Below are positions 6,880-16,521 of a stretch of DNA of 64,000 bases, one piece after another (position 1 is the stretch's first letter; each line of letters starts with the position of its first letter). The notes under the pieces are model-generated. The model searched no databases. It was given only the letters and a program-made list of their open reading frames with translations, and was not told where the DNA came from. This DNA comes from Acidovorax temperans (lineage in GTDB: Bacteria > Pseudomonadota > Gammaproteobacteria > Burkholderiales > Burkholderiaceae_C): positions 735,501 through 799,500 of the forward strand of contig NZ_VFPV01000001.1 in assembly GCF_006716905.1 (NCBI RefSeq). The letters are read 5' to 3'. The position numbers and the translations under genes were made by a program.

Positions 6880-9476
6880 GGCGTCTCTGGCGCGGGCAGT
6901 GCCTGTTCGGCATCTGCCCAATAGTCTTTGCGGCACAGGCCGCGCACGGCGCAGAACTCGCAGACCGAGCCCTCGCCCAGCGCGGGCAGGGGCGCTCCGG
7001 CGGCAATGCGGGCCATGTCGTGCTGTATGCCTTCAATCAGCACATCGCGCAGGTGCACCACTTCGTCCTGTTCGTGCAGTTGCGTCTCGCCGCGCTCGCC
7101 CACGTTGACGTAGGCGGCGCGTAGCGTGTCGTGGTGCAGCAGCGCAGCGTAGAACGGCAATTGCGTGTCCTCCGCACCACTCTTGATGCGCTGGCGGGTG
7201 ACGCTGTCACTTTCGGTCTTGTAGTCAATCACCAGCACCGTGGGCTCGCCGGTGCTGGACACGCCGTCGATGCGGTCGATGGTGCCGATCAGCTCCAGGT
7301 CGCCCAGCGGTTGGCGGGTCTTGACCTCGGCCTCGCGGAACATTGCGCCCTGCTGCTCGTGCCCGGCCAGCCAGTGCAGGTAGCCATCGCGCAGTTGCGT
7401 CCAGCCTGCGGCAAAGGGCAAAAAGTCACCTTCTTGCAGGCGCTGCTGGCGCGTGACGGCTTCGGCGGCGGCATCCATACGGGCGCTGCGTTCGCCCGCG
7501 TCGTCAGTGGGCTGATCGCGCAGGTCTTCATGAAAGCGCTGCAGCACGGCATGCAGCCAGTTGCCAAAGTCGCGCTTATCTACTTCGGCGTCCAGCTCGT
7601 CGGCTTCACGCAGGCCGAGCTGGCGCTGGGCAAAGAAGCGATAGGGGCAGTGGCGCAGGTCAGAGTACGCGGTGGACGAAAGCTGCTGCACGGGCAAGGC
7701 CTGGCCCACGGGCAAGGGGCGCAGCGTGGGGGCGGCCTGCACGGTGCGGGGCGGGCGGGCGTCAGCACCCTGGTCTGCGTCGCCTTGCAGTTGCAGGGCC
7801 AGCACCAGGGCGCTGGCCAGCAATGGCTCCCCGCCCTCATCGCTGGTGCGCCACAGCACATCGATCACGGGTGTGCGCAGGGCGTTGGCCCAGGCGGCGC
7901 GCTGGGCAGCCTCCAGCGTCTGGCGTGTGGGCAGGCCCCAGGCCTCGCGCTGGGCCTGGGACCAGTCGCCCGAGGGTTCGGGCGCGGGTTGCAGGCGCTT
8001 TTCATCGCTGCCGGGCAGCACAGCGGCGGCAAACGGGCGGCCCAGCAGCTGGGGCATGGGCAAGACCACCACGGGCGCCTCAGCCGACTGCGCTGCCACG
8101 TAGCGCCCGGCCTCCAGCACATCCTTCACCCAGCGGGTGAACTCCGCGAGCGTCATGCGGCGGCCCGCACTGTCACCCCAGCTTTGCAGCTCCGCTTGCT
8201 GGCCGTCTTGCAGGCGCAGCGCCGCCAACACACGCATGCCTGCAGGGTCGGCCTGCAGGCCCTGCCATTGCCCCGCTTGCTCCAGCACCGAGCGCAACGC
8301 CAACAGCCACTGCGGCAGGGGCCGTGCGGTGCGCAGGGCATCCCGCCAGCCTTCCACCGTGGCCACGGTGCGGGCCAGGGCGGGCTGGGCGCTGAAATCA
8401 CGCGCTGCGGCGGCGCTCCACTGCGGCACCACGTTGCGGCGCAGCCATTGCTCCAGACGGTTGACATCGGCAGGTGGCAGCGCGGGCGTGTGCTTGAGCC
8501 AGTCGAGCACGGCGTTGGACGATGCGTTCCACGCAGCCGCCTCCAGCGCGGCCATCAGCCTTGCGGCCGAACGGGTGGTGGAGAGAATCCAGCCGCTTTC
8601 ATCGCGCACCAGCACGCCCTGGCTGTCCAGATGGGCCAGCACGCGACGGATCAGGGCCCGGTCGGTGGCGGCCAGCGCCACGGGGATGCGGCCCTGCTCG
8701 ATGTGGCGCAGTACGCAGGCGGCTGCACGGTGGGCTTCGTCTTCGGCGTCTGCCGCCGCGTGCAGGGCCATCTGCGATGGGGGTTGTGCAGAGGCAGACT
8801 CCGCATCCCACAGCCCTACGCAGCAGGCGCTGGCACCCCAGTGCTGCACCAGGGCGAGGTTGAGGGCGTCGGACTGAAACCCCTCCAGCACCACCAGCGC
8901 ATCCACTGCGGCGCGCACACCGGGCTCAAACAGCACATCAGTGGCGTGGCGCGATGCCAGCACCCATTCCAGTGCCAGGCGGGCTACCAGGGCTTCATAG
9001 TGCAGGGCACTGCCTTCGTCGGTGGTGGCCAGCAGGGCACGGGCCTCATCGCCCCAAGCGGCGCGGCGCTCGGGCGGCACAGCAGCCACCACCGGGGCCA
9101 GCTGGGCTGCAGCCTCTTGCAAAGGGGTGGCCAGCACATCACGCAAAGCGCCCTGCCCCACACGCTCGAGCAACGCCCGTGCCGTCAGGGTGTCACGCGC
9201 CACGTCGCCCGCAAAGTCATCACCCGTGGGCTCAGAGCCTTGCAGCTGCCCGGCCCAGTTGCGCGTGGTTTCAAAACGCGGGGCAAACCCCTGCGGAAAC
9301 TGCTGCGCCCAGAAACGCTGGGCCCAAGGCATCAACTGGGCGTAGGGCACCAGCACCACGGTGCGCGCCAGATGCGCGCCCTGGGCCTGCGCATGGGCCG
9401 CCACCTGGGCCAGAGCGCGGTGCCATACAGCAGCGCACGGAGCGGTGTACCGATCACTTTTCGCTATGACAGTCAT
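6876..9476 (-). CDS. addB: AddB-like PD-(D/E)XK nuclease
   Basis: Second subunit of the AddAB recombination complex, about 866 residues. The N-terminal two thirds is a degenerate helicase fold. The C-terminal part has the RecB-family nuclease motif VLVIDYKTES and a set of four cysteines (HCPYRF, then CEFCAVRGLC) that in AddB hold an iron-sulphur cluster. It overlaps addA by ATGA. The start is uncertain: ATG at 9476 is used; a GTG at 9527 gives 17 more residues, but neither has a good Shine-Dalgarno. It is divergent from trxA. Confidence 0.85.
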   Translation of the reverse strand: MTVIAKSDRYTAPCAAVWHRALAQVAAHAQAQGAHLARTVVLVPYAQLMPWAQRFWAQQFPQGFAPRFETTRNWAGQLQGSEPTGDDFAGDVARDTLTARALLERVGQGALRDVLATPLQEAAAQLAPVVAAVPPERRAAWGDEARALLATTDEGSALHYEALVARLALEWVLASRHATDVLFEPGVRAAVDALVVLEGFQSDALNLALVQHWGASACCVGLWDAESASAQPPSQMALHAAADAEDEAHRAAACVLRHIEQGRIPVALAATDRALIRRVLAHLDSQGVLVRDESGWILSTTRSAARLMAALEAAAWNASSNAVLDWLKHTPALPPADVNRLEQWLRRNVVPQWSAAAARDFSAQPALARTVATVEGWRDALRTARPLPQWLLALRSVLEQAGQWQGLQADPAGMRVLAALRLQDGQQAELQSWGDSAGRRMTLAEFTRWVKDVLEAGRYVAAQSAEAPVVVLPMPQLLGRPFAAAVLPGSDEKRLQPAPEPSGDWSQAQREAWGLPTRQTLEAAQRAAWANALRTPVIDVLWRTSDEGGEPLLASALVLALQLQGDADQGADARPPRTVQAAPTLRPLPVGQALPVQQLSSTAYSDLRHCPYRFFAQRQLGLREADELDAEVDKRDFGNWLHAVLQRFHEDLRDQPTDDAGERSARMDAAAEAVTRQQRLQEGDFLPFAAGWTQLRDGYLHWLAGHEQQGAMFREAEVKTRQPLGDLELIGTIDRIDGVSSTGEPTVLVIDYKTESDSVTRQRIKSGAEDTQLPFYAALLHHDTLRAAYVNVGERGETQLHEQDEVVHLRDVLIEGIQHDMARIAAGAPLPALGEGSVCEFCAVRGLCRKDYWADAEQALPAPETP

Positions 9477-9479
9477 AGC
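9463..9479. repeat. 17-bp perfect palindrome at the addB start
   Basis: GCTATGAC-A-GTCATAGC, with eight-base arms around one base. It covers the chosen addB start codon (9474-9476). It could be an operator or simply coincidence; it is not a Pho box. Confidence 0.4.
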
Positions 9480-9586
9480 ATCGCGAGACCCGGCCACACC
9501 GGTGAACGTGGAATTGGTTTCTGTCACAATGCCTGAACTTTAAACGTACACCGGTCCCAACCCGCTGAAAAACAAGGAATCCCGCC

Positions 9587-9919
9587 ATGGCCAGCGAACT
9601 CATCAAACATGTCTCCGACGCCAGCTTTGAAGCCGACGTGCTGCAACCCGGCACCCCGGTGCTGGTGGACTACTGGGCCGAATGGTGCGGCCCCTGCAAG
9701 ATGATTGCCCCCATCCTGGACGAAGTCGCAGGCGCCTACCAGGGCAAGCTGCAAATCGCAAAGATGAACGTGGACGAAAACCGCGAAATCCCCGCCAAGT
9801 ACGGCATCCGCGGCATTCCCACGCTGATGCTGTTCAAGAACGGCCAGCTGGCAGCCACCAAGGTGGGCGCCATGAGCAAGGCCCAGCTGACAGCCTTCAT
9901 CGACCAACAATTGGCTTGA
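9587..9919 (+). CDS. trxA: Thioredoxin 1
   Basis: Cytoplasmic disulfide reductase, 110 residues, the usual length for thioredoxin 1. The active site WCGPCK is near residues 33-38, preceded by VLVDYWAEW. The cis-proline motif [14 protein letters not shown] is near residues 73-86. AAGGAA lies nine bases before the ATG. A candidate promoter (TTGGTT near 9514, CTTTAA near 9538) lies in the gap to divergent addB. A hairpin terminator follows at 9926. The gene sits directly before rho, as in many proteobacteria. Confidence 0.97.
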   Translation: MASELIKHVSDASFEADVLQPGTPVLVDYWAEWCGPCKMIAPILDEVAGAYQGKLQIAKMNVDENREIPAKYGIRGIPTLMLFKNGQLAATKVGAMSKAQLTAFIDQQLA

Positions 9920-9925
9920 TGCGCA

Positions 9926-9963
9926 GACGCCGCCCGAAGGCTCGGTCGGCGTCCGCTCTTTTT
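9926..9963 (+). terminator. Rho-independent terminator after trxA
   Basis: GACGCCG (9926-9932) pairs with CGGCGTC (9947-9953), followed by CGCTCTTTTT. Confidence 0.75.
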
Positions 9964-9969
9964 GTGCGA

Positions 9970-9995
9970 GCGCAATGCCATGGCAGGCATTGCGC
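9970..9995. repeat. Perfect 10-bp inverted repeat between trxA and rho
   Basis: GCGCAATGCC and GGCATTGCGC flank a six-base loop. It lies about 35 bp upstream of the candidate rho -10 box and just after the trxA terminator. There is no U-run on either side, so it is not an ordinary terminator. Confidence 0.6.
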
Positions 9996-10027
9996 AACAG
10001 CCCAGGATCCCCGCATTTTTTTCCTGT

Positions 10028-10170
10028 CATAATTTCGCCAGATCACCGGCTTGCACGCATTGGCAACCGGCCCGAGATCTCCCAGGCGCGCCCGGACTGC
10101 AAACAGCAGCTCCCGTGGCACCAGCCCCACTCCCCCAAGATACCTACTTACTCCGCCAAGGAGTCTTTCC
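10028..10170 (+). promoter_or_regulatory. rho promoter and C-rich leader
   Basis: A -10 like CATAAT is at 10028-10033, giving a leader of about 130 nt before the rho ATG. The leader has long C-rich, G-poor stretches (for example CCAGCCCCACTCCCCCAAG), the composition of Rho-utilisation sites. Rho is known to attenuate its own leader in E. coli; the same is inferred here. The leader ends with a perfect AAGGAG. Confidence 0.55.
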
Positions 10171-11433
10171 ATGCACTTAAACGAACTCAAGGCACTGCAC
10201 GTGTCTGAAGTCCTGAAGCAGGCCGAAGAACTCGAAATCGAAAACACAGGCCGGATGCGCAAACAGGAGTTGATGTTTGCCATCATCAAGAAGCGCGCCA
10301 AGGCGGGCGAACAGGTGTTTGCGGATGGCGTGCTGGAAATCCTGCCCGATGGCTTCGGCTTTCTGCGCAGCCCTGACACCAGCTTCACCGCGAGCACGGA
10401 CGACATCTACATCAGCCCCAGCCAGGTGCGCCGCTTCAACCTGCACACCGGCGACATGATTGAAGGGGAAGTGCGCACGCCCAAGGACGGCGAGCGTTAC
10501 TTTGCCCTGACCAAGCTGGACAAGGTCAACGGCGGCCCACCCGAGCAGAACAAGCACAAGGTGATGTTCGAAAACCTGACGCCCCTGTTCCCCAAGGAAC
10601 AGATGCGCCTGGAACGCGACATCAAGGGCGACGAGAACATCACCGGCCGCATCATCGACATCATCGCCCCCATCGGTCGTGGCCAGCGCGCGCTGATCGT
10701 TGCGCCGCCCAAGAGCGGCAAGACGGTGATGATGCAGCACATCGCCCACGCCATCACGGCCAACAACCCCGACGTGCACCTGATGGTGCTGCTGGTGGAC
10801 GAGCGCCCTGAAGAAGTGACCGAAATGCAGCGCACGGTGAAGGGCGAAATCATTGCTTCGACCTTCGACGAGCCCGCCGCCCGCCACGTGCATGTGGCCG
10901 AAATGGTGATCGAGCGCGCCAAGCGCCTGGTCGAATTGAAGAAGGACGTGGTGATCCTGCTGGACTCGATCACCCGCCTGGCCCGCGCCTACAACAACGT
11001 GGTGCCGTCTTCCGGCAAGGTGCTGTCGGGTGGTGTGGACGCCGCTGCGCTGCAGCGCCCCAAGCGCTTCTTCGGCGCGGCCCGCAAGGTGGAAGAAGGC
11101 GGCTCGCTCACCATCATTGCAACGGCGCTGGTCGATACCGGCAGCCGCATGGACGAAGTGATCTTTGAAGAATTCAAGGGCACCGGCAACTGCGAAATCC
11201 ACCTGAACCGCCGCCTGTACGAAAAGCGCGTGTTCCCCGCTATCGAGCTCAACAAGAGCGGTACACGCCGCGAAGAGTTGCTGCTGGCGCCCGAGATCTT
11301 GCAGAAGACCCGCATCCTGCGCCAGTTCATGTACAACATGGACGAAATCGAGTCGATGGAGCTGATGATCAAGAACATGAAGGCCACGAAAACGAATGTG
11401 GACTTCTTCGACATGATGCGTCGCGGCGGCTGA
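10171..11433 (+). CDS. rho: Transcription termination factor Rho
   Basis: Hexameric RNA-dependent ATPase, 420 residues, standard length. The N-terminal helical and cold-shock RNA-binding domain includes [13 protein letters not shown]. Walker A reads APPKSGKT near residue 180, and Walker B is [16 protein letters not shown]. The Q and R loop region [23 protein letters not shown] is split across residues 288-310. The ATG at 10171 is preceded by AAGGAG; the frame upstream of it (to 10051) is not family sequence. Confidence 0.98.
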   Translation: MHLNELKALHVSEVLKQAEELEIENTGRMRKQELMFAIIKKRAKAGEQVFADGVLEILPDGFGFLRSPDTSFTASTDDIYISPSQVRRFNLHTGDMIEGEVRTPKDGERYFALTKLDKVNGGPPEQNKHKVMFENLTPLFPKEQMRLERDIKGDENITGRIIDIIAPIGRGQRALIVAPPKSGKTVMMQHIAHAITANNPDVHLMVLLVDERPEEVTEMQRTVKGEIIASTFDEPAARHVHVAEMVIERAKRLVELKKDVVILLDSITRLARAYNNVVPSSGKVLSGGVDAAALQRPKRFFGAARKVEEGGSLTIIATALVDTGSRMDEVIFEEFKGTGNCEIHLNRRLYEKRVFPAIELNKSGTRREELLLAPEILQKTRILRQFMYNMDEIESMELMIKNMKATKTNVDFFDMMRRGG

Positions 11434-11592
11434 TTTTTGGCTCCCCGCCTTGCCCCTAACTGGCTTCAAAGCGATGAACGGGGCATCTGAAAACAAGGCA
11501 AACAACAGTCTGTGCAATAATGGCGGGCTTTTTCTTGCGGAAAGTACATCGGACTGGCCGATGCGGCTCCCGCAGCTGACTCAAGGAAGATC

Positions 11593-11847
11593 ATGAAAGA
11601 AGGCATTCACCCCAATTACCGCGAAGTGCTGTTCGTGGACCTGTCCAACGGCTTCAAGTTCGTGACCCGTTCCTGCGTGAACACCAAGGAAACCGAAACC
11701 TTCGAAGGCAAGGAATATCCTCTGTTCAAGCTGGATACCTCCTCTGAATCGCACCCCTTCTACACTGGCACACAAAAGTCGGTGGACAACATGGGTGGCC
11801 GCGTGGAGCGCTTCCGCAACCGTTTCGGCAAGACCGCAGCGAAGTAA
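11593..11847 (+). CDS. rpmE2: 50S ribosomal protein L31, type B
   Basis: 84-residue ribosomal protein starting [20 protein letters not shown]. This is the longer C-minus (type B, zinc-free) form: the CxxC pairs of zinc-binding L31 are absent, with a single Cys near residue 28. AAGGAAG precedes the ATG. It follows rho, a common order. The 159-bp gap from rho contains an AATAAT box near 11515 that could be its own -10. A strong terminator follows at 11864. Confidence 0.95.
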   Translation: MKEGIHPNYREVLFVDLSNGFKFVTRSCVNTKETETFEGKEYPLFKLDTSSESHPFYTGTQKSVDNMGGRVERFRNRFGKTAAK

Positions 11848-11863
11848 TTCGCCGCAATCCGCC

Positions 11864-11897
11864 AAAAAGGCAGCCCGGGCGACCGCGCTGCCTTTTT
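11864..11897 (+). terminator. Rho-independent terminator after rpmE2
   Basis: AAAAAGGCAGC (11864-11874) pairs with GCTGCCTTTTT (11887-11897). The flanking A and T runs make it potentially bidirectional. Confidence 0.85.
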
Positions 11898-11952
11898 CTT
11901 TGGTTTTCCCTATATTCTTGGCAACCGCTCTGCCCGTTGCCCCGCACTCCCC

Positions 11953-13656
11953 GTGACTCCACCCAACCCCGCCATCGTCAGCCAAAAAGCAGTACAGGCA
12001 TTGCCCCGCTGGGCGCTGTTGCTGCTGTGCCTGGCGTATGTGGTACCCGGTTTTGTGGGTCGTGACCCGTGGAAAAGCGCGGACGTCACCGCGTTCGGCT
12101 ACATGCTGGAACTGGCCCAGGGCACAACCTCTTGGTGGAACCCTCTGCTGGGCGGCATGGCTCCAGAAACGGACGGGCTGCTGCCCTATTGGCTGGGAGC
12201 ACTGGCAATCCAATGGGCGCCTGCAGGGCTCACCCCGGACATGGCAGCACGGCTGCCCTTCGCAGGGATGCTCGCCCTCACGCTCATAGCCACCTGGTAC
12301 GGGGTGTATTACCTGGCCCGAAGCCCTGCGGCGCAGCCCGTGGCGTTTGCTTTTGGCGGCGAGGCCCAGCCTACCGACTATGCCCGCGCCATGGCCGACG
12401 GGGGGCTGCTGGCCCTGCTGGCCTGCCTGGGGCTGGCCCAGCTGTCGCACGAAGCCACCAGCTACCTGGTGCAACTGTGCGGCACCACGCTGGTGTTCTT
12501 CGGATTTGCCGCGCTGGGCTTCCATACCGTAGCCCCCGCCCTGGCGCTGGCCGCCGGGCTGGCCGGGCTGACCCTGGCGGGTGCCCCTGCCCTGGCGGCC
12601 ATGCTGGGCCTGGGCGGCGCCTGGCTGGTATGGCGCAGTGCCAGTGTGGACATTGCCCACCAGCGCAGATGGGTTGCGGCAACTTTGATTCTGGTGGCAG
12701 CTGCGGCGCTGATGGCGTGGCAGCTCGACCTGTGGCGCTGGCGACTGGTGGGCTCGGATGCCGGCGGCAAAGAGTGGGCCAGCCTGGCCCGGCTGCTGCT
12801 GTGGTTTGGCTGGCCTGCGTGGCCCCTGGCCATCTGGACACTGTGGCGCTGGCGCAAACAAATTGCCAGCACCCAGTGGCACCGCCACCTGTGGTTGCCA
12901 CTGTGGTTCTCGCTGGTATCGGTGGGCGCCACCATCAGCACAGCACCGGCAGACCGGGCTTTGCTGCTGGGCCTGCCCGCCATGGCCACGCTGGCAGCTT
13001 TTGCACTGCCTACACTGAGCCGGGCGGTGGCTGCGCTGATTGACTGGTTCACCCTGCTGTTTTTCAGCATCTCCACCTTGGCCATCTGGGTCATCTGGAT
13101 CGCCATGCAGACCGGTGTACCGGCCAAACCAGCGGCCAACGTGGCCAAGCTGGCGCCTGGGTTCAGCCCATCGTTCTCGCTGTTCGCACTGCTGGTGGCG
13201 CTGGCAGCCTCGGTAGCGTGGTGCAGTTTGGTGTGGTGGCGTGCATCGCGCGACCGTGCCCCCATCTGGAAGAGCCTGGTGCTGCCCGCCAGCGGCGCTA
13301 CCCTGGGTTGGCTGCTGCTGCTGACGTTGTGGCTACCCCTGCTCAATTACGCGCGCAGCTACGCACCGCAGGTGCAAAACGTGGTGCGCTTGATGAACAA
13401 CGCGCCCCAAGGCTGCGTACAAACCTACGGCCTGAGCCGTGCACAGATCGCGGCCTTCCAGTACCACGGCGGCATGAACCTGCAAGTGGCAGACCCCCAG
13501 GCCCACTGCGACTGGCTTCTGGTGGATTTGAACGCCTGGCCCGCGCCCCCAGGCATTGCGAAGACCAGCGACTGGGCAGAAGTGGCGATCGTGCCGCGCC
13601 CCACGGACAAGAACGACCAGCTTGTGCTGCTGCGCCGCGCGCAGGCCCCGCAATAA
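11953..13656 (+). CDS. ArnT/GT39-like polytopic membrane glycosyltransferase
   Basis: 567-residue integral membrane protein with roughly a dozen hydrophobic segments. The first loop has GRDPWKSADVTAFGYML, the place of the catalytic acidic residue in ArnT and related GT-C enzymes; the usual DE pair appears here as a lone D. A soluble C-terminal part from about residue 455 contains QTYGLSRAQIAAFQYHGG. Such proteins move sugars from polyprenyl-phosphate donors onto lipid A or other acceptors; the substrate cannot be read from sequence. The start is GTG at 11953. It lies downstream of the rpmE2 terminator with the MATE gene following. Confidence 0.7.
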   Translation: MTPPNPAIVSQKAVQALPRWALLLLCLAYVVPGFVGRDPWKSADVTAFGYMLELAQGTTSWWNPLLGGMAPETDGLLPYWLGALAIQWAPAGLTPDMAARLPFAGMLALTLIATWYGVYYLARSPAAQPVAFAFGGEAQPTDYARAMADGGLLALLACLGLAQLSHEATSYLVQLCGTTLVFFGFAALGFHTVAPALALAAGLAGLTLAGAPALAAMLGLGGAWLVWRSASVDIAHQRRWVAATLILVAAAALMAWQLDLWRWRLVGSDAGGKEWASLARLLLWFGWPAWPLAIWTLWRWRKQIASTQWHRHLWLPLWFSLVSVGATISTAPADRALLLGLPAMATLAAFALPTLSRAVAALIDWFTLLFFSISTLAIWVIWIAMQTGVPAKPAANVAKLAPGFSPSFSLFALLVALAASVAWCSLVWWRASRDRAPIWKSLVLPASGATLGWLLLLTLWLPLLNYARSYAPQVQNVVRLMNNAPQGCVQTYGLSRAQIAAFQYHGGMNLQVADPQAHCDWLLVDLNAWPAPPGIAKTSDWAEVAIVPRPTDKNDQLVLLRRAQAPQ

Positions 13657-13815
13657 GCCGGGGCAGCTGCCGATCAGTAATTGCGGTAGCCCCATGGGCG
13701 AGCCTGCACCGACATTGCGCTGAAAATCAGCCGCTGCCATTCGCCATTGAGAACACAACCAACGCGCGCCCTTCCGCAGACCAAGGGGCTGCCAGCGCAG
13801 CCATTGAACCAACGC

Positions 13816-15204
13816 ATGACAACGCCCCATCCGCACCTCACCGACCAGTCTGCCGATCTGCCCAGCATTGCGCGCCATGCGGCCACCGTGCTGGCAGGCC
13901 AGTTGGCGGTGATGGCCTTTGGCGTGACGGACACCTTGGTGGCAGGCCGCGATGGAGAAGCCTCGCTGGCGGCGCTTTCGGTGGGATCGGCCATCTTCAT
14001 CAGCATCTATGTCGGGCTGATGGGTGTCTTGCAGGCGCTGATGCCCGTGTGGGCCCAACAACGGGGTGCAGGGGATCTGCAGGGCATGGGTTTTTCGGTG
14101 CGGCAGTCGCTCTACCTGTGCATGGGGGCGTCGGCACTGGGCATGGCGGTACTGCTGTTTCCCGCACCGCTGCTGCGCTGGACAGAAATCCCCCCTGCCC
14201 TGCGTGCCGAGGTGGAGCAATACCTGGCCGTACTGGCCTTTGCGCTGCCCGCAGCACTGCTGTTTCGGGTCTACAGCACGCTCAACCAGGCGCTGGGCAA
14301 ACCCCAGCTGGTGACCTGGCTGCAGGTCGCATCGCTGTTCATCAAGGTCCCTTTGTCCATCTGGTTCACGCTGGGCGGCGCAGGCTTGCCCGCACAGGGC
14401 GTAGTGGGCTGCGCCTGGGCCACGCTGTTGGTCAACTACACCATGCTGGCGTTGGCGGTATGGCTGCTGCGCACCCAAAGCATCTACCCCCCCTTGCAGC
14501 TCTGGCGCCCGCTGGAGCGGCCCCATGCCCCAACCCTGTCCGGCTTTTTGCAACTGGGCGTGCCTGCGGGGCTGGCCATCATGGTGGAAGTCACTTCCTT
14601 CACGCTGATGGCCTTGTTCATTGCACGCCAGGGCACCACGGCCGCCGCAGCACACCAGATCGCCGCCAACATGGCCGCATTGCTGTACATGGTGCCGCTG
14701 TCGCTGGCCATCGCCACCAGCACCCGCGTGAGTTACTGGCTGGGCGCTGGCCAGGCTCTGCGTGCGCAGCGCGTGGTTTATATAGGTTTTAGGCTTGCAG
14801 CGCTTACTGGAATTGCGCTAGCAGCTATATTATTTATAGCAAACCAGGAAGTTGCGTCTGTTTATTCCGACAGCCCCGCCGTGGTCGGTGTGGCGTCAGG
14901 GCTGCTGCTGTGGGTGGCGGCCTATCACCTGGCAGATGCGTCGCAAACGCTGTGCGTCTTCGTGCTGCGAAGCTATCGCATCACCGTCGCCCCCTTGGTG
15001 GTGTATTGCGTATTGCTGTGGGGGCTGGGGCTAGGCGGCGGCTACCTGGTGGCCTACAGCGACACGGGGGTGTGGAGCAGCATGGCAGCATCACCCGCTG
15101 CGTTTTGGGCGTGCAGTGCCTTGGCACTGCTCGTCACCGCAGCGGCGTTTATGGTGATGCTGGCCAAAGCAGCAGCGCGTTCAACGCACCACGCATCAGC
15201 GTAG
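13816..15204 (+). CDS. MATE family efflux transporter
   Basis: 462-residue multidrug and toxin extrusion transporter, about twelve membrane segments in two related halves. Family sequence begins IARHAATVLAGQLAVMAFGVTDTLVAGR and the second half begins FLQLGVPAGLAIMVEVTSFTLMALF. I chose ATG 13816; the frame extends to a TTG at 13747 but that adds non-family residues. No strong Shine-Dalgarno is visible. A dispersed repeat copy lies in frame at 14781-14840 and encodes part of a membrane helix (AALTGIALAAILFIA). The 3' end overlaps the convergent phoR gene by 9 bp. Confidence 0.88.
   Translation: MTTPHPHLTDQSADLPSIARHAATVLAGQLAVMAFGVTDTLVAGRDGEASLAALSVGSAIFISIYVGLMGVLQALMPVWAQQRGAGDLQGMGFSVRQSLYLCMGASALGMAVLLFPAPLLRWTEIPPALRAEVEQYLAVLAFALPAALLFRVYSTLNQALGKPQLVTWLQVASLFIKVPLSIWFTLGGAGLPAQGVVGCAWATLLVNYTMLALAVWLLRTQSIYPPLQLWRPLERPHAPTLSGFLQLGVPAGLAIMVEVTSFTLMALFIARQGTTAAAAHQIAANMAALLYMVPLSLAIATSTRVSYWLGAGQALRAQRVVYIGFRLAALTGIALAAILFIANQEVASVYSDSPAVVGVASGLLLWVAAYHLADASQTLCVFVLRSYRITVAPLVVYCVLLWGLGLGGGYLVAYSDTGVWSSMAASPAAFWACSALALLVTAAAFMVMLAKAAARSTHHASA
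14781..14840. repeat. Dispersed palindromic repeat, copy 3 (inside MATE gene)
   Basis: TATAGGTTTTAGGCTTGCAG, then CGCTTACTGG, TGCGCTAGCAGCTATAT and ATTTATAGC. It is one of the longest copies and strikingly AT-rich compared with the surrounding gene. Confidence 0.8.
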
Positions 15205-16521
15205 GCGGTTGGCGGGGAAGGTGACCGTAAAGGTGGAGCCTTTGCCCAGCTCGCTGGTGATATCGAGCGATGCGCCATGGCGTTGCAGTACATGCTTCAC
15301 GATGGCCAGCCCCAGGCCCGTGCCACCCGTTTCGCGGGAGCGGCTGCGGTCCACGCGATAGAAGCGCTCCGTCAAACGCGGAATGTGCTCAGGCGCGATG
15401 CCCGGGCCCGTGTCGCGCACGGAAAACCGCGCCGCTCCATCATGGGCCCGCTCCCAGACCACGGTGATGGTGCCACCCGCAGGTGTGTAGCGAAGGGCGT
15501 TGCTGATGAGATTGGACAGCGCACTTTGCAGCTCTGTTGGAACGCCAGCGATCTCTCCCAGCGCACGCAACTGTTCGGCTGGCGGAAATTCCAGCACATG
15601 CGGGCGCGCCTGGCTCTGTGTGAGCAATGCGGAAAGCCCACGCGCCTCGTCCTCGCAGCGCTGCATCAGCGCCAGCACGGGCGTCCATTCAGTCATGCCC
15701 GGCAACGGGCTACCTTCCAGCCGGGATAGCGTGAGCAAGTCCTGCACCACGCTTTGCATGCGCGAGGCTTGCTGCGACATCATGCCCAGGTAGCGGGCCC
15801 GCTCCTGCGGAGAGAGCGGCAGCGTCTGCAGGGTTTCGATGAAGCCGATGAGCACCGTCAAAGGGGTGCGAATCTCGTGCGACACGTTGGCCACGAAATC
15901 GCGGCGCATGGCGTCAGCCTGCTCCAGCGCAGTGACGTCGCGTGAGAGCAGCAGCTTGCGCCCGTCGCCATACGGATGCAGGTGCACCGAAATGCGCACG
16001 GGCCTGGAAGGCTTGCTGTCGCGCCCCTGCAGCACCACGTCATGAGAAAAATCATGCGCCGCGTAGTAGGCGCTGAAGTCAGGATCGCGCACCAGATTGC
16101 CAATGGACTGCATCACATCGCGCTGCGCGTCGATGCCAAACTGGCTGGCAGCAATCTGGTTGCACCACTCGATGTGGCCTTCACTGTCGAGCAGCACCAC
16201 CCCGTTGGGCGTGGCCTGCAGGGCCGCCAGAATCTCCTGCAAGCGGCTGTGGCTGTCTTGCTCCTTGGCCTCGCTCTGGCGCAGCAAGCGGCGAGCGCGG
16301 TCTGCAGCCTCACCCCACATGCCGCGCATGGAGGGCGCCGTAGCCAAGTCACCCGTCCGCAGCCACCGCAGCACCCGGGCGCCGCGCGACAAGTCCCACA
16401 AAAACCAGGCCCATGCGGCCACGGCAGCCCCCAGGGCCGCACCCCAAGGCCCCGCGCGCCACCAGCCCAAAGCACCACCTGCCAGCTGCCAAGTCAGAAA
16501 AAATACGAAACGCCAGAACAT
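15196..16521 (-). CDS. phoR: Phosphate regulon sensor histidine kinase PhoR
   Basis: 441-residue inner-membrane kinase for PhoB. Two hydrophobic segments (residues about 3-42) are followed by a cytoplasmic linker, a PAS domain (LQATPNGVVLLDSEGHIEWCN, about 97-118), a HisKA domain with phosphorylated His in NVSHEIRTPL near residue 205, and an ATPase domain with NLISNALRYTP, DTGPGIAPEHIPRLTERFYR and GGTGLGLAIVKH. It follows phoB on the same strand after 165 bp and ends 9 bp inside the convergent MATE gene. Confidence 0.95.
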   Translation of the reverse strand: MFWRFVFFLTWQLAGGALGWWRAGPWGAALGAAVAAWAWFLWDLSRGARVLRWLRTGDLATAPSMRGMWGEAADRARRLLRQSEAKEQDSHSRLQEILAALQATPNGVVLLDSEGHIEWCNQIAASQFGIDAQRDVMQSIGNLVRDPDFSAYYAAHDFSHDVVLQGRDSKPSRPVRISVHLHPYGDGRKLLLSRDVTALEQADAMRRDFVANVSHEIRTPLTVLIGFIETLQTLPLSPQERARYLGMMSQQASRMQSVVQDLLTLSRLEGSPLPGMTEWTPVLALMQRCEDEARGLSALLTQSQARPHVLEFPPAEQLRALGEIAGVPTELQSALSNLISNALRYTPAGGTITVVWERAHDGAARFSVRDTGPGIAPEHIPRLTERFYRVDRSRSRETGGTGLGLAIVKHVLQRHGASLDITSELGKGSTFTVTFPANRLR

